From Acidobacteriota bacterium (GTDB lineage Bacteria > Acidobacteriota > Terriglobia > Bryobacterales > Bryobacteraceae), in contig JAMCRM010000203.1 of the NCBI GenBank assembly GCA_023380575.1, positions 1 to 11,173 on the forward strand: a stretch of DNA of 11,173 nucleotides. Direction: 5' to 3'. Positions 1-6,157 of the stretch are shown one piece after another; the stretch's first letter is position 1; each line of letters starts with the position of its first letter. Both the position numbers and the translations under genes were made by a program. The notes beneath the pieces are model-generated. The model was not told where the DNA came from. It saw only the letters and a program-made list of their open reading frames with translations, and made no database searches.

Positions 1-32
1 GTTTCCGGCGGCAAGCCGGAGCCTGTCAGTGA
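1..32 (+). CDS. Possible 3' end of an upstream gene (partial)
   Basis: Reading from base 3, an open frame gives FRRQAGACQ and stops at TGA 30-32, six bases before the ATG of the glycosyltransferase. Such spacing is typical of an operon, so this may be the C-terminal tail of the preceding gene. Only nine residues are visible, the other two frames also lack a stop here, and no family can be recognised. It is recorded only because the window edge cuts it. Confidence 0.25.
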   Translation, partial: FRRQAGACQ

Positions 33-38
33 GAACCG

Positions 39-1157
39 ATGCGCATTGCAATCGATACCGTGCCGCTGCTGCTGCGCAGCGCCGGTGTGAAGACGTACGT
101 TTACTACTGGGTGGAGCATCTTCTGCGCCAGGCCGGGGAGAACCGGGTGGAGCTGTTTCCGCTGCTGGACGGCATCAGGGAGTGTGTCCACGAGCGCTCC
201 GTGGCGGGGCCCTTGCGCACCTATAGCGGCATAGCCCTATTGCAGGCCGCCAACTACCTGGGCGACTTCGTCCTGGAGCCCATGGCGCGGCGCATCGACC
301 TCTTCCATCATTCTTCGCAGCAACTGCGGCGCCCGCCGCGCGGCTGTCTGTTAACCGCAACCATTTACGACATGACCTGCTGGCTGGTGCCGGACATGCA
401 CTCGGCTGCCAACGTGCGGGCCAACCGGCAATTCGCGGAGCACGTGCTGAAGCGCGCCGCGGGCATGATCGCCATCTCCGCCAGCAGCCGCCAGGATGCC
501 GCCCGCATCCTGGGGCTCGACGCCGCGCGTATCGAGGTGATCTATCCCGGGGTGGCCCCGGCCTTCTTCGATTACGGAGCGGAACGGACGGCCGCCGCAA
601 CCCGCAAACTCGGGCTCGCCAAGCCATACGCCCTGTTCGTGGGCACAGTGGAGCCGCGCAAGAATGTTGGGGTGTTGCTGGAGGCTTGGGAACATCTGCC
701 CGCCGATATGCGGGACGAATTCGATCTGGTGATTGCAGGGCCGGCGGGCTGGGGCGACGGGGGCGTTCTGGACCGGCTCCGGTCCGGCATACCGGGCGTG
801 CGCTATCTCGGCTATGTGGCGGAGAGCGATATGCCCGGGCTGAACGCCGGCGCGTCGCTGTTTGTGTACCCTTCGCTCTACGAGGGCTTCGGCCTCCCCG
901 TGGCGCAGGCCATGGCGGCGGGCATTCCGGTAATCACGTCGAATTTATCTTCCCTGCCGGAAGTGGCCGGGGATGCGGGGCTGCTGGTGGATCCCCGCAG
1001 CCCCGCCGAACTCCGCGCGGCCCTGGAAAAACTTCTTCCTTTGCCGGACCTGCGCCGCGGTCTGGGGAACAAGGGGCGGGAGCGCGCGCGGCAGTTCCGT
1101 TGGGAGTTGTGCGCCGAGAAGTCCTGGCGGTTCTTCCGGACGGTCACAGGAGAGTAA
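39..1157 (+). CDS. GT4-family glycosyltransferase (group 1)
   Basis: A 372-residue protein with the two-Rossmann (GT-B) layout of family 4 glycosyltransferases, which move a sugar from a nucleotide donor to a lipid-linked, polysaccharide or small acceptor at the cytoplasmic face of the membrane. The N-terminal acceptor domain begins MRIAIDTVPL. The C-terminal donor domain shows GTVEPRKN (202-209), the YEGFGLPVAQAMA segment (281-293), SNLSSLPEVAGDAG (301-314) and LLVDP. E282 is the first Glu of the E-x7-E donor-site motif; the second position is Gln (Q290) instead of the usual Glu. Length is normal for the family. The ATG at 39 is the first sensible start and puts the Rossmann strand at the N-terminus; the ribosome binding site (GTGAGA) is weak. 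It may close an exopolysaccharide or cell-wall glycan operon lying off the left edge. Donor and acceptor cannot be read from the sequence. Confidence 0.9.
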   Translation: MRIAIDTVPLLLRSAGVKTYVYYWVEHLLRQAGENRVELFPLLDGIRECVHERSVAGPLRTYSGIALLQAANYLGDFVLEPMARRIDLFHHSSQQLRRPPRGCLLTATIYDMTCWLVPDMHSAANVRANRQFAEHVLKRAAGMIAISASSRQDAARILGLDAARIEVIYPGVAPAFFDYGAERTAAATRKLGLAKPYALFVGTVEPRKNVGVLLEAWEHLPADMRDEFDLVIAGPAGWGDGGVLDRLRSGIPGVRYLGYVAESDMPGLNAGASLFVYPSLYEGFGLPVAQAMAAGIPVITSNLSSLPEVAGDAGLLVDPRSPAELRAALEKLLPLPDLRRGLGNKGRERARQFRWELCAEKSWRFFRTVTGE

Positions 1158-1162
1158 GAGCC

Positions 1163-2776
1163 TTAGCGGGCTTGGATACTGTCCAAGGTTTCGCGGACCT
1201 TGGCGGCGAGCACCTCCGGCCGGAGCGGTTTCTGCAGGAAGGACATGCCGGGGCCAAGGGCGCCGGTGCGCACCAGCACGTCATCGGTGTAGCCGGACAT
1301 GTAGATAACCCTCGATTTGGGACGCTGCGCGAGAAAACGTTCGCCCACTTCGCGCCCGCTCATGCCGGGCATCACCATGTCGGTGAGCAGGAGGTGAATC
1401 GGGCTGGAGTTTGCGCGCGCGATCTCCAGCGCGGACGGGCCGTCCGGCGCTTCGAGCACCGTGTATCCCTGGCGCGAAAGGACGTGTTTGAGCAGGCGCC
1501 GGACGCTCTCTTCGTCTTCAACAATGAGGATGGTTTCGGTCCCGCACGCCGGAACGCGTGCGGGTGAGCCGGTCGCATTGGCCTCCGCGGCATCCTGGAA
1601 GCGCGGCAGGCAGATGGTAAACGTGCTGCCCTGGCCGGGAGCGCTGCGAGCCCACACGTCTCCGCGGCTCTGTTTCACGATGCCATAAACCGTGCTCAAC
1701 CCGAGGCCGGTACCTTTACCCTTTTCCTTGGTGGTAAAAAAAGGCTCGAAAAGATGGGACATGGTGCGCGCATCCATACCCTGGCCGGTATCGGTGACAC
1801 TGAGCATAACGTAAGCCCCCAGCGACACTTCGTGGGCTTCGGCCTCTTCCCGGCTGAACTCGGCACTCCCCGTGCGGATGGTGATACGGCCACCCTGCGG
1901 CATGGCATCGCGCGCGTTCAAGACCAGATTCATGATGACCTGCTCCATCTGGCCCGCATCCGCCTTGATCCTGCCGGAGTCGGGCCGGAGCGCGGTAATC
2001 AACTCGATATGCTCGCCGATGATGGGGCGGAGCATCTTCTCCATCTCGGCGATGACGCTGTTGAGGTCCAGAATCTTCGGCTCTACGGCCTGACCGCGCG
2101 TGAACCCAAGCAGTTGCGAGGTGAGGCGGCAACCCCGATTGGCGGCCTTGCGGATTTCCTCAATCTCGGCCCGGATCGGTTCGGCCGGCTCCAGGCGGTT
2201 CAACACGATCTCGCTGTAGCCCGAGATGAGGGTGAGGAGGTTCGCGAAATCGTGGGCAATGCCACCCACCAGTCGCCCGACAGACTCCATCTTTTCCGCC
2301 TGCCGCTTCTGGTAATCGGTTTCGGAACCGTCCTTTACCGGGCTGTGGGTGGCGAGAACGCCTTTGATCTGCTGACCGCAAACGGCGGTTAAGGTAGCCA
2401 GCACGCAGCCAGTGGAGCGGGAGTTGAGTTCCAGCGCGCAGGTTGCCCTCGACCCGATCATCAGATCCCGCAGGGCCTGCTCGATGGCCGCTCCCGAACC
2501 CAGGCCAAAGACCTCGTCACACTTCCGGGGATACACAGAGCCAGGAGCGAATCCGTCCGCTAAGCGGTTCCAGGCTTCGTTGGTGACCCGCACAATGCCG
2601 TCGCGGTCCAGCAAGGCAGCCTGCTGGGGCAAAGCATCCAGGACGGCGACGATTTCCGGCCAATCCGGGCGCTGGTTTGCCGCTTCGCCTTCCCCCGCCG
2701 GATTGGGAATTGGTATTCCACCTTTCTCCACGTGCTTGGCCGCTTCGAATGGTTGCAATCCCGTTTCCACATCCAT
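1163..2776 (-). CDS. Soluble hybrid sensor histidine kinase (PAS-HisKA-HATPase-receiver)
   Basis: A 537-residue hybrid kinase. After a Pro/Gly-rich leader (1-37) comes a PAS-like sensor domain (about 38-145: a VLDALPQQAALLDRDGIV start). A HisKA dimerisation helix follows with the phospho-acceptor His175 in GGIAHDFANLL. The HATPase_c domain (about 235-392) has N-box N287, G1 DTGQGM (329-334), F-box LFEPFFTT and G2 GKGTGLGL (353-360). The C-terminal receiver domain (about 415-535) has the acidic pair E420/D421, phospho-Asp D466 in LLLTDMVMPGMSG, switch S494 and K516. No transmembrane segment is present, so it senses a cytoplasmic signal. The H-box reads HDFANLL where HDFNNLL is usual; all catalytic residues remain. 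No separate response regulator or output domain is nearby, so its partner is unknown. ATG 2776 lacks a Shine-Dalgarno site, and the frame stays open upstream to 2920, so the start is the least certain part. Confidence 0.93.
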   Translation of the reverse strand: MDVETGLQPFEAAKHVEKGGIPIPNPAGEGEAANQRPDWPEIVAVLDALPQQAALLDRDGIVRVTNEAWNRLADGFAPGSVYPRKCDEVFGLGSGAAIEQALRDLMIGSRATCALELNSRSTGCVLATLTAVCGQQIKGVLATHSPVKDGSETDYQKRQAEKMESVGRLVGGIAHDFANLLTLISGYSEIVLNRLEPAEPIRAEIEEIRKAANRGCRLTSQLLGFTRGQAVEPKILDLNSVIAEMEKMLRPIIGEHIELITALRPDSGRIKADAGQMEQVIMNLVLNARDAMPQGGRITIRTGSAEFSREEAEAHEVSLGAYVMLSVTDTGQGMDARTMSHLFEPFFTTKEKGKGTGLGLSTVYGIVKQSRGDVWARSAPGQGSTFTICLPRFQDAAEANATGSPARVPACGTETILIVEDEESVRRLLKHVLSRQGYTVLEAPDGPSALEIARANSSPIHLLLTDMVMPGMSGREVGERFLAQRPKSRVIYMSGYTDDVLVRTGALGPGMSFLQKPLRPEVLAAKVRETLDSIQAR

Positions 2777-2923
2777 GAAATCAACGAATCGGGTCCAACC
2801 GCAACAAAAGCAGGTAAAAATATCTACATCTGTAAGCGGCGCGCTCCGGCTATTACGTTCTTTTTCCAGTGCCGCGCGAATGGCGACGAAACCTTGGCAC
2901 CTTCCCCGCGGCCGCTCTAGCTA

Positions 2924-2950
2924 ATTGTACGTCTTTGGACGCATCGCCAA
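2924..2950 (-). promoter_or_regulatory. Weak candidate promoter for the hybrid kinase
   Basis: On the - strand, TACAAT (2929-2924, five of six matches to the -10 consensus) lies 15 bp downstream of TTGGCG (2950-2945, four of six to -35). The spacing is short. It would give an untranslated leader of nearly 150 nt before the kinase ATG at 2776. It overlaps the decayed oxidoreductase fragment, so the match may be chance. Confidence 0.2.
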
Positions 2951-2953
2951 GCG

Positions 2954-3031
2954 TCACCTGGGGCACCGTCCGAGAGTCAAGGCGGCACTCAGGCCCGCCG
3001 GCCCGGCGCCGATTATGATAACGTCGAACAT
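2954..3031 (-). pseudogene. N-terminal remnant of a thioredoxin-reductase-like FAD/NAD(P) oxidoreductase
   Basis: From an ATG at 3031 the - strand encodes MFDVIIIGAGPAGLSAALTL, then G-R-C-P-R and a TGA stop at 2956-2954, 25 residues in all. This is the beta-alpha dinucleotide-binding fold (GxGxxG, here GAGPAG) that opens NAD(P)/FAD-dependent oxidoreductases of the thioredoxin reductase type, whose start typically continues LGRCRR then a hydrophobic strand ending in Asp. That strand is recoverable in the next frame (about 2957-2937, QVTLGDAS), as expected after loss of one base in the C-run near 2959-2962. Beyond that no resemblance remains, and only about 180 bp separate it from the kinase start, against roughly 900 bp for an intact gene. 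It is therefore a truncated, frameshifted relic. The motif and its position right at an ATG make chance unlikely. No product is expected. Confidence 0.7.
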
Positions 3032-3080
3032 TGGTATCCGTGCGGGGCCGGTCGTGGTGCCGCTTCTTCATTATCCCCAG

Positions 3081-3101
3081 GGTGTCGAGTAATTTGACAC
3101 C
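3081..3101. repeat. Inverted repeat GGTGTC-N9-GACACC upstream of nuoC
   Basis: Perfect 6-bp arms, GGTGTC at 3081-3086 and GACACC at 3096-3101, separated by nine bases. The right arm contains most of the TTGACA hexamer at 3094-3099. A 21-bp dyad over a -35 element is the classic layout of a repressor or activator operator. It could equally be a hairpin or a leftover transposon end at this rearranged site. No regulator family is assigned. Confidence 0.5.
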
Positions 3102-3122
3102 TCCGGAATTCGGTGGTAAGTG
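3094..3122 (+). promoter_or_regulatory. Candidate nuo operon promoter (consensus -35 only)
   Basis: TTGACA at 3094-3099 is a perfect sigma-70 type -35 hexamer, 45 bp before the nuoC start. At 17-bp spacing the -10 position reads TAAGTG (3117-3122), a poor match. A promoter must lie somewhere here if nuoC is the first gene of its operon, since upstream genes face the other way. The weak -10 would suit an activator-dependent promoter. Confidence 0.35.
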
Positions 3123-3134
3123 TGAGTATTCACA
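3121..3134. promoter_or_regulatory. Dyad TGTGA-N4-TCACA before the nuoC ribosome binding site
   Basis: TGTGAGTATTCACA has perfect 5-bp arms around a 4-bp centre. The half-site TGTGA is that of CRP, but CRP sites have a 6-bp centre; a 4-bp centre is typical of FNR (TTGAT-N4-ATCAA). It may bind a CRP/FNR-family or other dimeric regulator near the transcription start. It directly abuts the AGGAG ribosome binding site, so a small hairpin influencing translation is the other option. Confidence 0.4.
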
Positions 3135-3143
3135 GGAGTTCAA

Positions 3144-3746
3144 ATGGCTGACGAGCAAAAGCCGGGAGGACCGGTGTCCCCTTCCCCTGGGGAGGGTGCG
3201 CCCAAACCGGCCCCGCCGAAGCCCGCCCCTGCAGCGCCCAAACCCCCCGCCGTGATGGCGGCGGTGCCTTGGGAGAGCGATCTCAGCAAGGCGCTGAAAG
3301 AGCGATTCGGCGACAGCATTTCGGAGTGTTCCACATACCTGAATCAGAACTTCGTGGCGGCCAAGCCCGAAGCGGTTATCCCCATTATCGAATACCTGAA
3401 GCTGGAGGCCGTGGACATCACTGCGGTGGACTGGCCGAAGCGGCCGGCCCGGTTTGACGTCATCTACATTCTCTATAGTTTTGCCCGTAACGAAAGGGTT
3501 CGCGTGAAGACCGCCATCCCGGACGGCGCGAAGATGGCCAGCGCCGTGCCGCTGCACCTGGCGGCGAACTGGCTGGAGCGCGAAGTCTACGACATGTTCG
3601 GGATCGAGTTCGAGGGACACCCCGACCTGCGGCGCATTCTTCTTCCGGACGAGTGGCAGGGCCATCCGTTGCGCAAGGAATACTCCATTCTCCAGCAAGA
3701 CGAAAAATGGGTCCAGGAGAACCTGGGCATCGAAAGCGGCCAGTAA
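3144..3746 (+). CDS. nuoC: NADH-quinone oxidoreductase subunit C (30 kDa)
   Basis: A 200-residue NuoC, the 30-kDa peripheral-arm subunit that packs against NuoD and helps hold the quinone-reducing module of complex I together at the cytoplasmic side. The diagnostic Complex1_30kDa signature lies near the C-terminus: an [20 protein letters not shown] stretch followed by [16 protein letters not shown]. The conserved core starts near residue 42. Before it is an unusual Pro/Ala/Lys-rich leader (about 1-40, with [16 protein letters not shown]), probably disordered. ATG 3144 has a good ribosome binding site, AGGAG at 3134-3138 with five bases spacing. It is a separate gene, not fused to nuoD as in enterobacteria. 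It is the first gene of the operon as seen here; nuoA and nuoB, which usually precede it, are absent. Confidence 0.96.
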   Translation: MADEQKPGGPVSPSPGEGAPKPAPPKPAPAAPKPPAVMAAVPWESDLSKALKERFGDSISECSTYLNQNFVAAKPEAVIPIIEYLKLEAVDITAVDWPKRPARFDVIYILYSFARNERVRVKTAIPDGAKMASAVPLHLAANWLEREVYDMFGIEFEGHPDLRRILLPDEWQGHPLRKEYSILQQDEKWVQENLGIESGQ

Positions 3747-3751
3747 GTCCC

Positions 3752-4864
3752 ATGCCGGAATCCACATTTCTAGACACCACGGAGCTTGTCCTGAACATGG
3801 GTCCGCAACATCCCTCCACGCACGGGGTGCTGCGGGTGATCCTGAAACTGGACGGGGAAAAGATCACGGGCACGGACTGCGTGATCGGATATCTGCACCG
3901 CGGCGTGGAAAAGATCGCCGAGAACCGCTCCTGGCAGCAGTTCGCACCATACGTGGACCGTATGGACTACGTGGCCGCGGTTTCCAACGGCCTGGGATAC
4001 TGCCTGGCGGTGGAGAAGCTGCTGAACGTAGAGGCGCCTCCCCGGGCGCAAGCCGTGCGGGTGATCCTCACGGAACTGAACCGCATTGCGAGCCACCTGC
4101 TGTGGCTGGGAACCCACGCGCTGGACATCGGCGCCATCACCCCGCTCTTCTACGTGATGCGCGAGCGCGAAGAGACGCTCAACATCTTCGAGAAGTACTG
4201 CGGGGCGCGCCTGACCACGCACGCTTTCCGCATCGGCGGCCTGCAGTACGACGTTTACGAGGAGTTCGAGAAAGAAGTCAAGGCCTTTTGCGAGATGTTC
4301 CTCCCCAAGGTGGACGAGTACGAGGAACTGCTCACCGGCAACCGCATCTGGCAGGGGCGCCTGAAGAACGTCGGCGTGCTTACGGCGGACGAGTGTAAGG
4401 AATACGGCGTGACCGGGCCGCTGCTGCGCGCCGCGGGCGTCAAGTGGGACCTCCGCAAGGCCCAGCCCTACTCGGGCTACGAGAAGTACGAGTTCGAAAT
4501 CCCCACGCGGCGGAACGGCGATACGTTCGACCGGTACATCGTGCGCATCGAGGAGATGCGCCAGTCGATCCGCATCATCCGTCAGGCGGTGGAAGGGATT
4601 CCCGAGGGGCCCATCATGGGCAAAGTGCCCAAGGTGGTGAAACCGCCCGTCGGGGAAGCTTATGTCTCCATTGAGGCGCCCAAGGGCGAGTTGGGCTACT
4701 ACGTGGTAAGCGATGGCGGCACGCAACCCTACCGCGTGCGTGTGCGGCCGCCGTCATTCGTCAACCTGCAGGCGCTCGACCGCATGGTCCGCGGCGGCCT
4801 TATCGCGGATATCGTGGCGATTATCGGGACGCTCGACATTGTTCTGGGCGAGGTGGACAGGTAG
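3752..4864 (+). CDS. nuoD: NADH-quinone oxidoreductase subunit D (49 kDa)
   Basis: A 370-residue NuoD, the [NiFe]-hydrogenase-like subunit that, with NuoB and NuoH, forms the quinone-binding cavity of complex I. The N-terminal [13 protein letters not shown] (16-28) carries the quinone-site histidines, followed by GYLHRGVEK (46-54) and [15 protein letters not shown] (66-80), the region bearing the quinone-binding tyrosine. The C-terminus closes with [14 protein letters not shown], the usual family ending, so the gene is full length. The ATG at 3752, 5 nt after nuoC, is chosen because it places the conserved motif near residue 16. An in-frame start at 3653 would add 33 residues read through the end of nuoC. 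There is no clear Shine-Dalgarno site, so translation is probably coupled to nuoC. Confidence 0.97.
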   Translation: MPESTFLDTTELVLNMGPQHPSTHGVLRVILKLDGEKITGTDCVIGYLHRGVEKIAENRSWQQFAPYVDRMDYVAAVSNGLGYCLAVEKLLNVEAPPRAQAVRVILTELNRIASHLLWLGTHALDIGAITPLFYVMREREETLNIFEKYCGARLTTHAFRIGGLQYDVYEEFEKEVKAFCEMFLPKVDEYEELLTGNRIWQGRLKNVGVLTADECKEYGVTGPLLRAAGVKWDLRKAQPYSGYEKYEFEIPTRRNGDTFDRYIVRIEEMRQSIRIIRQAVEGIPEGPIMGKVPKVVKPPVGEAYVSIEAPKGELGYYVVSDGGTQPYRVRVRPPSFVNLQALDRMVRGGLIADIVAIIGTLDIVLGEVDR

Positions 4865-4876
4865 ACAGGGGTGGTT

Positions 4877-5332
4877 ATGGTCAAGTTGCTTCGCACTATT
4901 TTTCTGGTTGACCTCATGGAAGGGCTTTGGGTCACCTTCCGCAACCAGCATCCAAATAAGATTTGCACCGAGCAGTATCCGGCCGAGCGGCCCAAGATCG
5001 CTGAGCGGTTCCGCGGCGCGCCGCGGCTGAACAGGAATCCGGAAACCGGCCAGACGCTGTGCATCGCCTGCAATCTTTGTGCGCTGGCCTGTCCGGAGCG
5101 CTTGATTGTGGTGACCAGCGAACGCAATGAGGAAACCCGCCGCAAGGAACTGACCACCTTCACCTACGACATTTCCCGCTGCATGTTCTGCGGCTTGTGC
5201 GAGGACGCCTGTCCGGTGGACGCCCTGGAACTGAGCCAGGATTTCGAAATGGCCACCTACACCCGCGAAGGACAGATCTGGGACCGCCAGATGCTGGAGG
5301 AAGGCCCCAAACCTACGCAATACAAATGCTGA
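4877..5332 (+). CDS. nuoI: NADH-quinone oxidoreductase subunit I (2x[4Fe-4S])
   Basis: A 151-residue ferredoxin-like subunit (TYKY type) that passes electrons through clusters N6a and N6b toward N2 in NuoB. Two complete CxxCxxCxxxCP motifs are present: CIACNLCALACP (Cys 62, 65, 68, 72) and CMFCGLCEDACP (Cys 102, 105, 108, 112). The N-terminal amphipathic stretch VKLLRTIFLVDLMEGLWVT docks on the membrane arm, as in the family. ATG 4877 is preferred over GTG 4871 because AGGGG at 4867-4871 sits five bases before the ATG and would overlap the GTG. It follows nuoD by 12 nt where nuoH would normally come first. Its last bases overlap nuoJ. Confidence 0.96.
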   Translation: MVKLLRTIFLVDLMEGLWVTFRNQHPNKICTEQYPAERPKIAERFRGAPRLNRNPETGQTLCIACNLCALACPERLIVVTSERNEETRRKELTTFTYDISRCMFCGLCEDACPVDALELSQDFEMATYTREGQIWDRQMLEEGPKPTQYKC

Positions 5333-5838
5333 CCGACACCGTTTTGTTCTATATCTTCGCCGCTCTGGTGCTGGGTGGCGCGATTTTTACGATCACGCGT
5401 AGGAGCGCCATCTACAGCGCCATTTCGCTGATCGTATCGCTTTCGGGCGTGGCGGGGTTGTACCTGCTACTGCAGGCCGAGTTTCTGTTTGCCGTGCAGA
5501 TCGTACTCTACGTGGGCGGCATCATGGTGCTGTTCCTTTTTGTCATTATGCTGGTGAACCTGGACCAGGCGGCGCGCGAGCGGCAGTTCAACCGCGGGTG
5601 GTGGCTGGCGCTGGCCTCGGTGGCCGGCGTGGGCGCGCAACTGATTTACTTCCTGCACAAGGGGGCGGGCGCGTTCCGCATCGCCTCGGCCGCCCCCGGC
5701 GGACCGGTGGCTCCCGGCAACGTGGAAGCCATTGCCGACGCCCTGTTTTCCGAATACCTGCTGCCGTTCGAACTGGCCTCGCTGCTGCTGCTGGTGGCGG
5801 TGGTCGGATCGGTGGTCATGGCGAAGAAAAGGATCTGA
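5326..5838 (+). CDS. nuoJ: NADH-quinone oxidoreductase subunit J
   Basis: A 170-residue integral membrane subunit (ND6 homologue) with five predicted transmembrane helices (about 4-23, 28-48, 54-77, 91-110 and 143-165). The third contains the hallmark YVGGIMVLFLFVIMLVN, the helix whose pi-bulge changes during coupling in complex I. The family-typical tail ELASLLLLVAVVGSVVMAKK ends the protein. ATG 5326 lies inside the end of nuoI and overlaps it by 7 nt (ATGCTGA). An upstream in-frame start at 5197 would only add residues antiparallel in meaning to nuoI and would spoil the N-terminal helix. With no Shine-Dalgarno site nearby (GGAGGAAGG is about 25 nt off), expression is probably coupled to nuoI. 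Confidence 0.95.
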   Translation: MLTDTVLFYIFAALVLGGAIFTITRRSAIYSAISLIVSLSGVAGLYLLLQAEFLFAVQIVLYVGGIMVLFLFVIMLVNLDQAARERQFNRGWWLALASVAGVGAQLIYFLHKGAGAFRIASAAPGGPVAPGNVEAIADALFSEYLLPFELASLLLLVAVVGSVVMAKKRI

Positions 5839-5841
5839 ACC

Positions 5842-6150
5842 ATGCATCCCATAACCACAGCCCATTACCTGGTTCTCAGCGCGGCGCTGCTGCTGATCGG
5901 CACCGTCGGGGTGCTGACGCGCCGGAACATCGTCATCATTCTGATGTCCATCGAACTGATCCTGAACGCCGTCAATATCAACCTGGTCGCGTTCTCCCAA
6001 GCCCTGCGCAACGTCAATGGCCAGATCTTTGCGATTTTCGTGATCACCGACGCGGTGGCCGAGGCCGCCGTGGGGCTGGGGATCCTGATCGCGCTGTTCC
6101 GCAACAAGGAAACCGTGCTGGCCGATGAGATCGATTTGTTGAAGTGGTAG
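5842..6150 (+). CDS. nuoK: NADH-quinone oxidoreductase subunit K
   Basis: A 102-residue membrane subunit (ND4L homologue) of three helices, linking the quinone module to the antiporter-like subunits. Both membrane glutamates needed for proton transfer are present: E38 in [19 protein letters not shown] and E74 in [11 protein letters not shown]. Length matches the family (about 100). It starts 3 nt after nuoJ, with AAAAGGA about eight bases upstream of the ATG as ribosome binding site. Confidence 0.96.
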   Translation: MHPITTAHYLVLSAALLLIGTVGVLTRRNIVIILMSIELILNAVNINLVAFSQALRNVNGQIFAIFVITDAVAEAAVGLGILIALFRNKETVLADEIDLLKW

Positions 6151-6157
6151 CCCTGCG

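Larger units (their letters stand above)
2777..3143. other. Intergenic region between divergent kinase and nuo operon
   Basis: A 367-bp gap, the only one over 300 bp in the window. It holds the leader of the - strand kinase (2777-2920, an open frame in phase with the kinase but with no ATG, GTG or TTG), a polylinker-like GCGGCCGCTCTAG (2908-2920), the oxidoreductase relic (2937-3031), and the presumed nuo control region (about 3081-3138). No tRNA, transposase or intact gene is visible in it. Confidence 0.8.

Noticed and set aside
4..20. Hairpin TCCGGC-N5-GCCGGA at the left edge
   Set aside because: No T-run follows and it probably lies inside the end of an upstream gene, so it is not a terminator.
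3121..3134. Assigning the TGTGA-N4-TCACA dyad as a CRP site
   Set aside because: CRP needs a 6-bp centre; with four bases the half-sites are out of phase, so only a generic dimeric-regulator site is claimed.
2777..3143. Insertion sequence or attachment site in the rearranged intergenic region
   Set aside because: No transposase or integrase fragment, no target duplication and no tRNA end could be found; the inverted repeats are short and lie within one 54-bp stretch before nuoC.
3653..3751. Extended in-frame start for nuoD
   Set aside because: The extra 33 residues would be read through the 3' end of nuoC; the family starts a few residues before the [10 protein letters not shown] motif, which fits ATG 3752.
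2853..3767. Long open frame on the - strand (304 codons) spanning the intergenic region and all of nuoC
   Set aside because: It is mostly a shadow of nuoC and has no recognisable domain; it reads the oxidoreductase relic's first strand out of frame. nuoC on the + strand has the full family signature.
3770..4726. 318-codon open frame opposite nuoD
   Set aside because: Antisense shadow of a highly conserved gene with no domain of its own.
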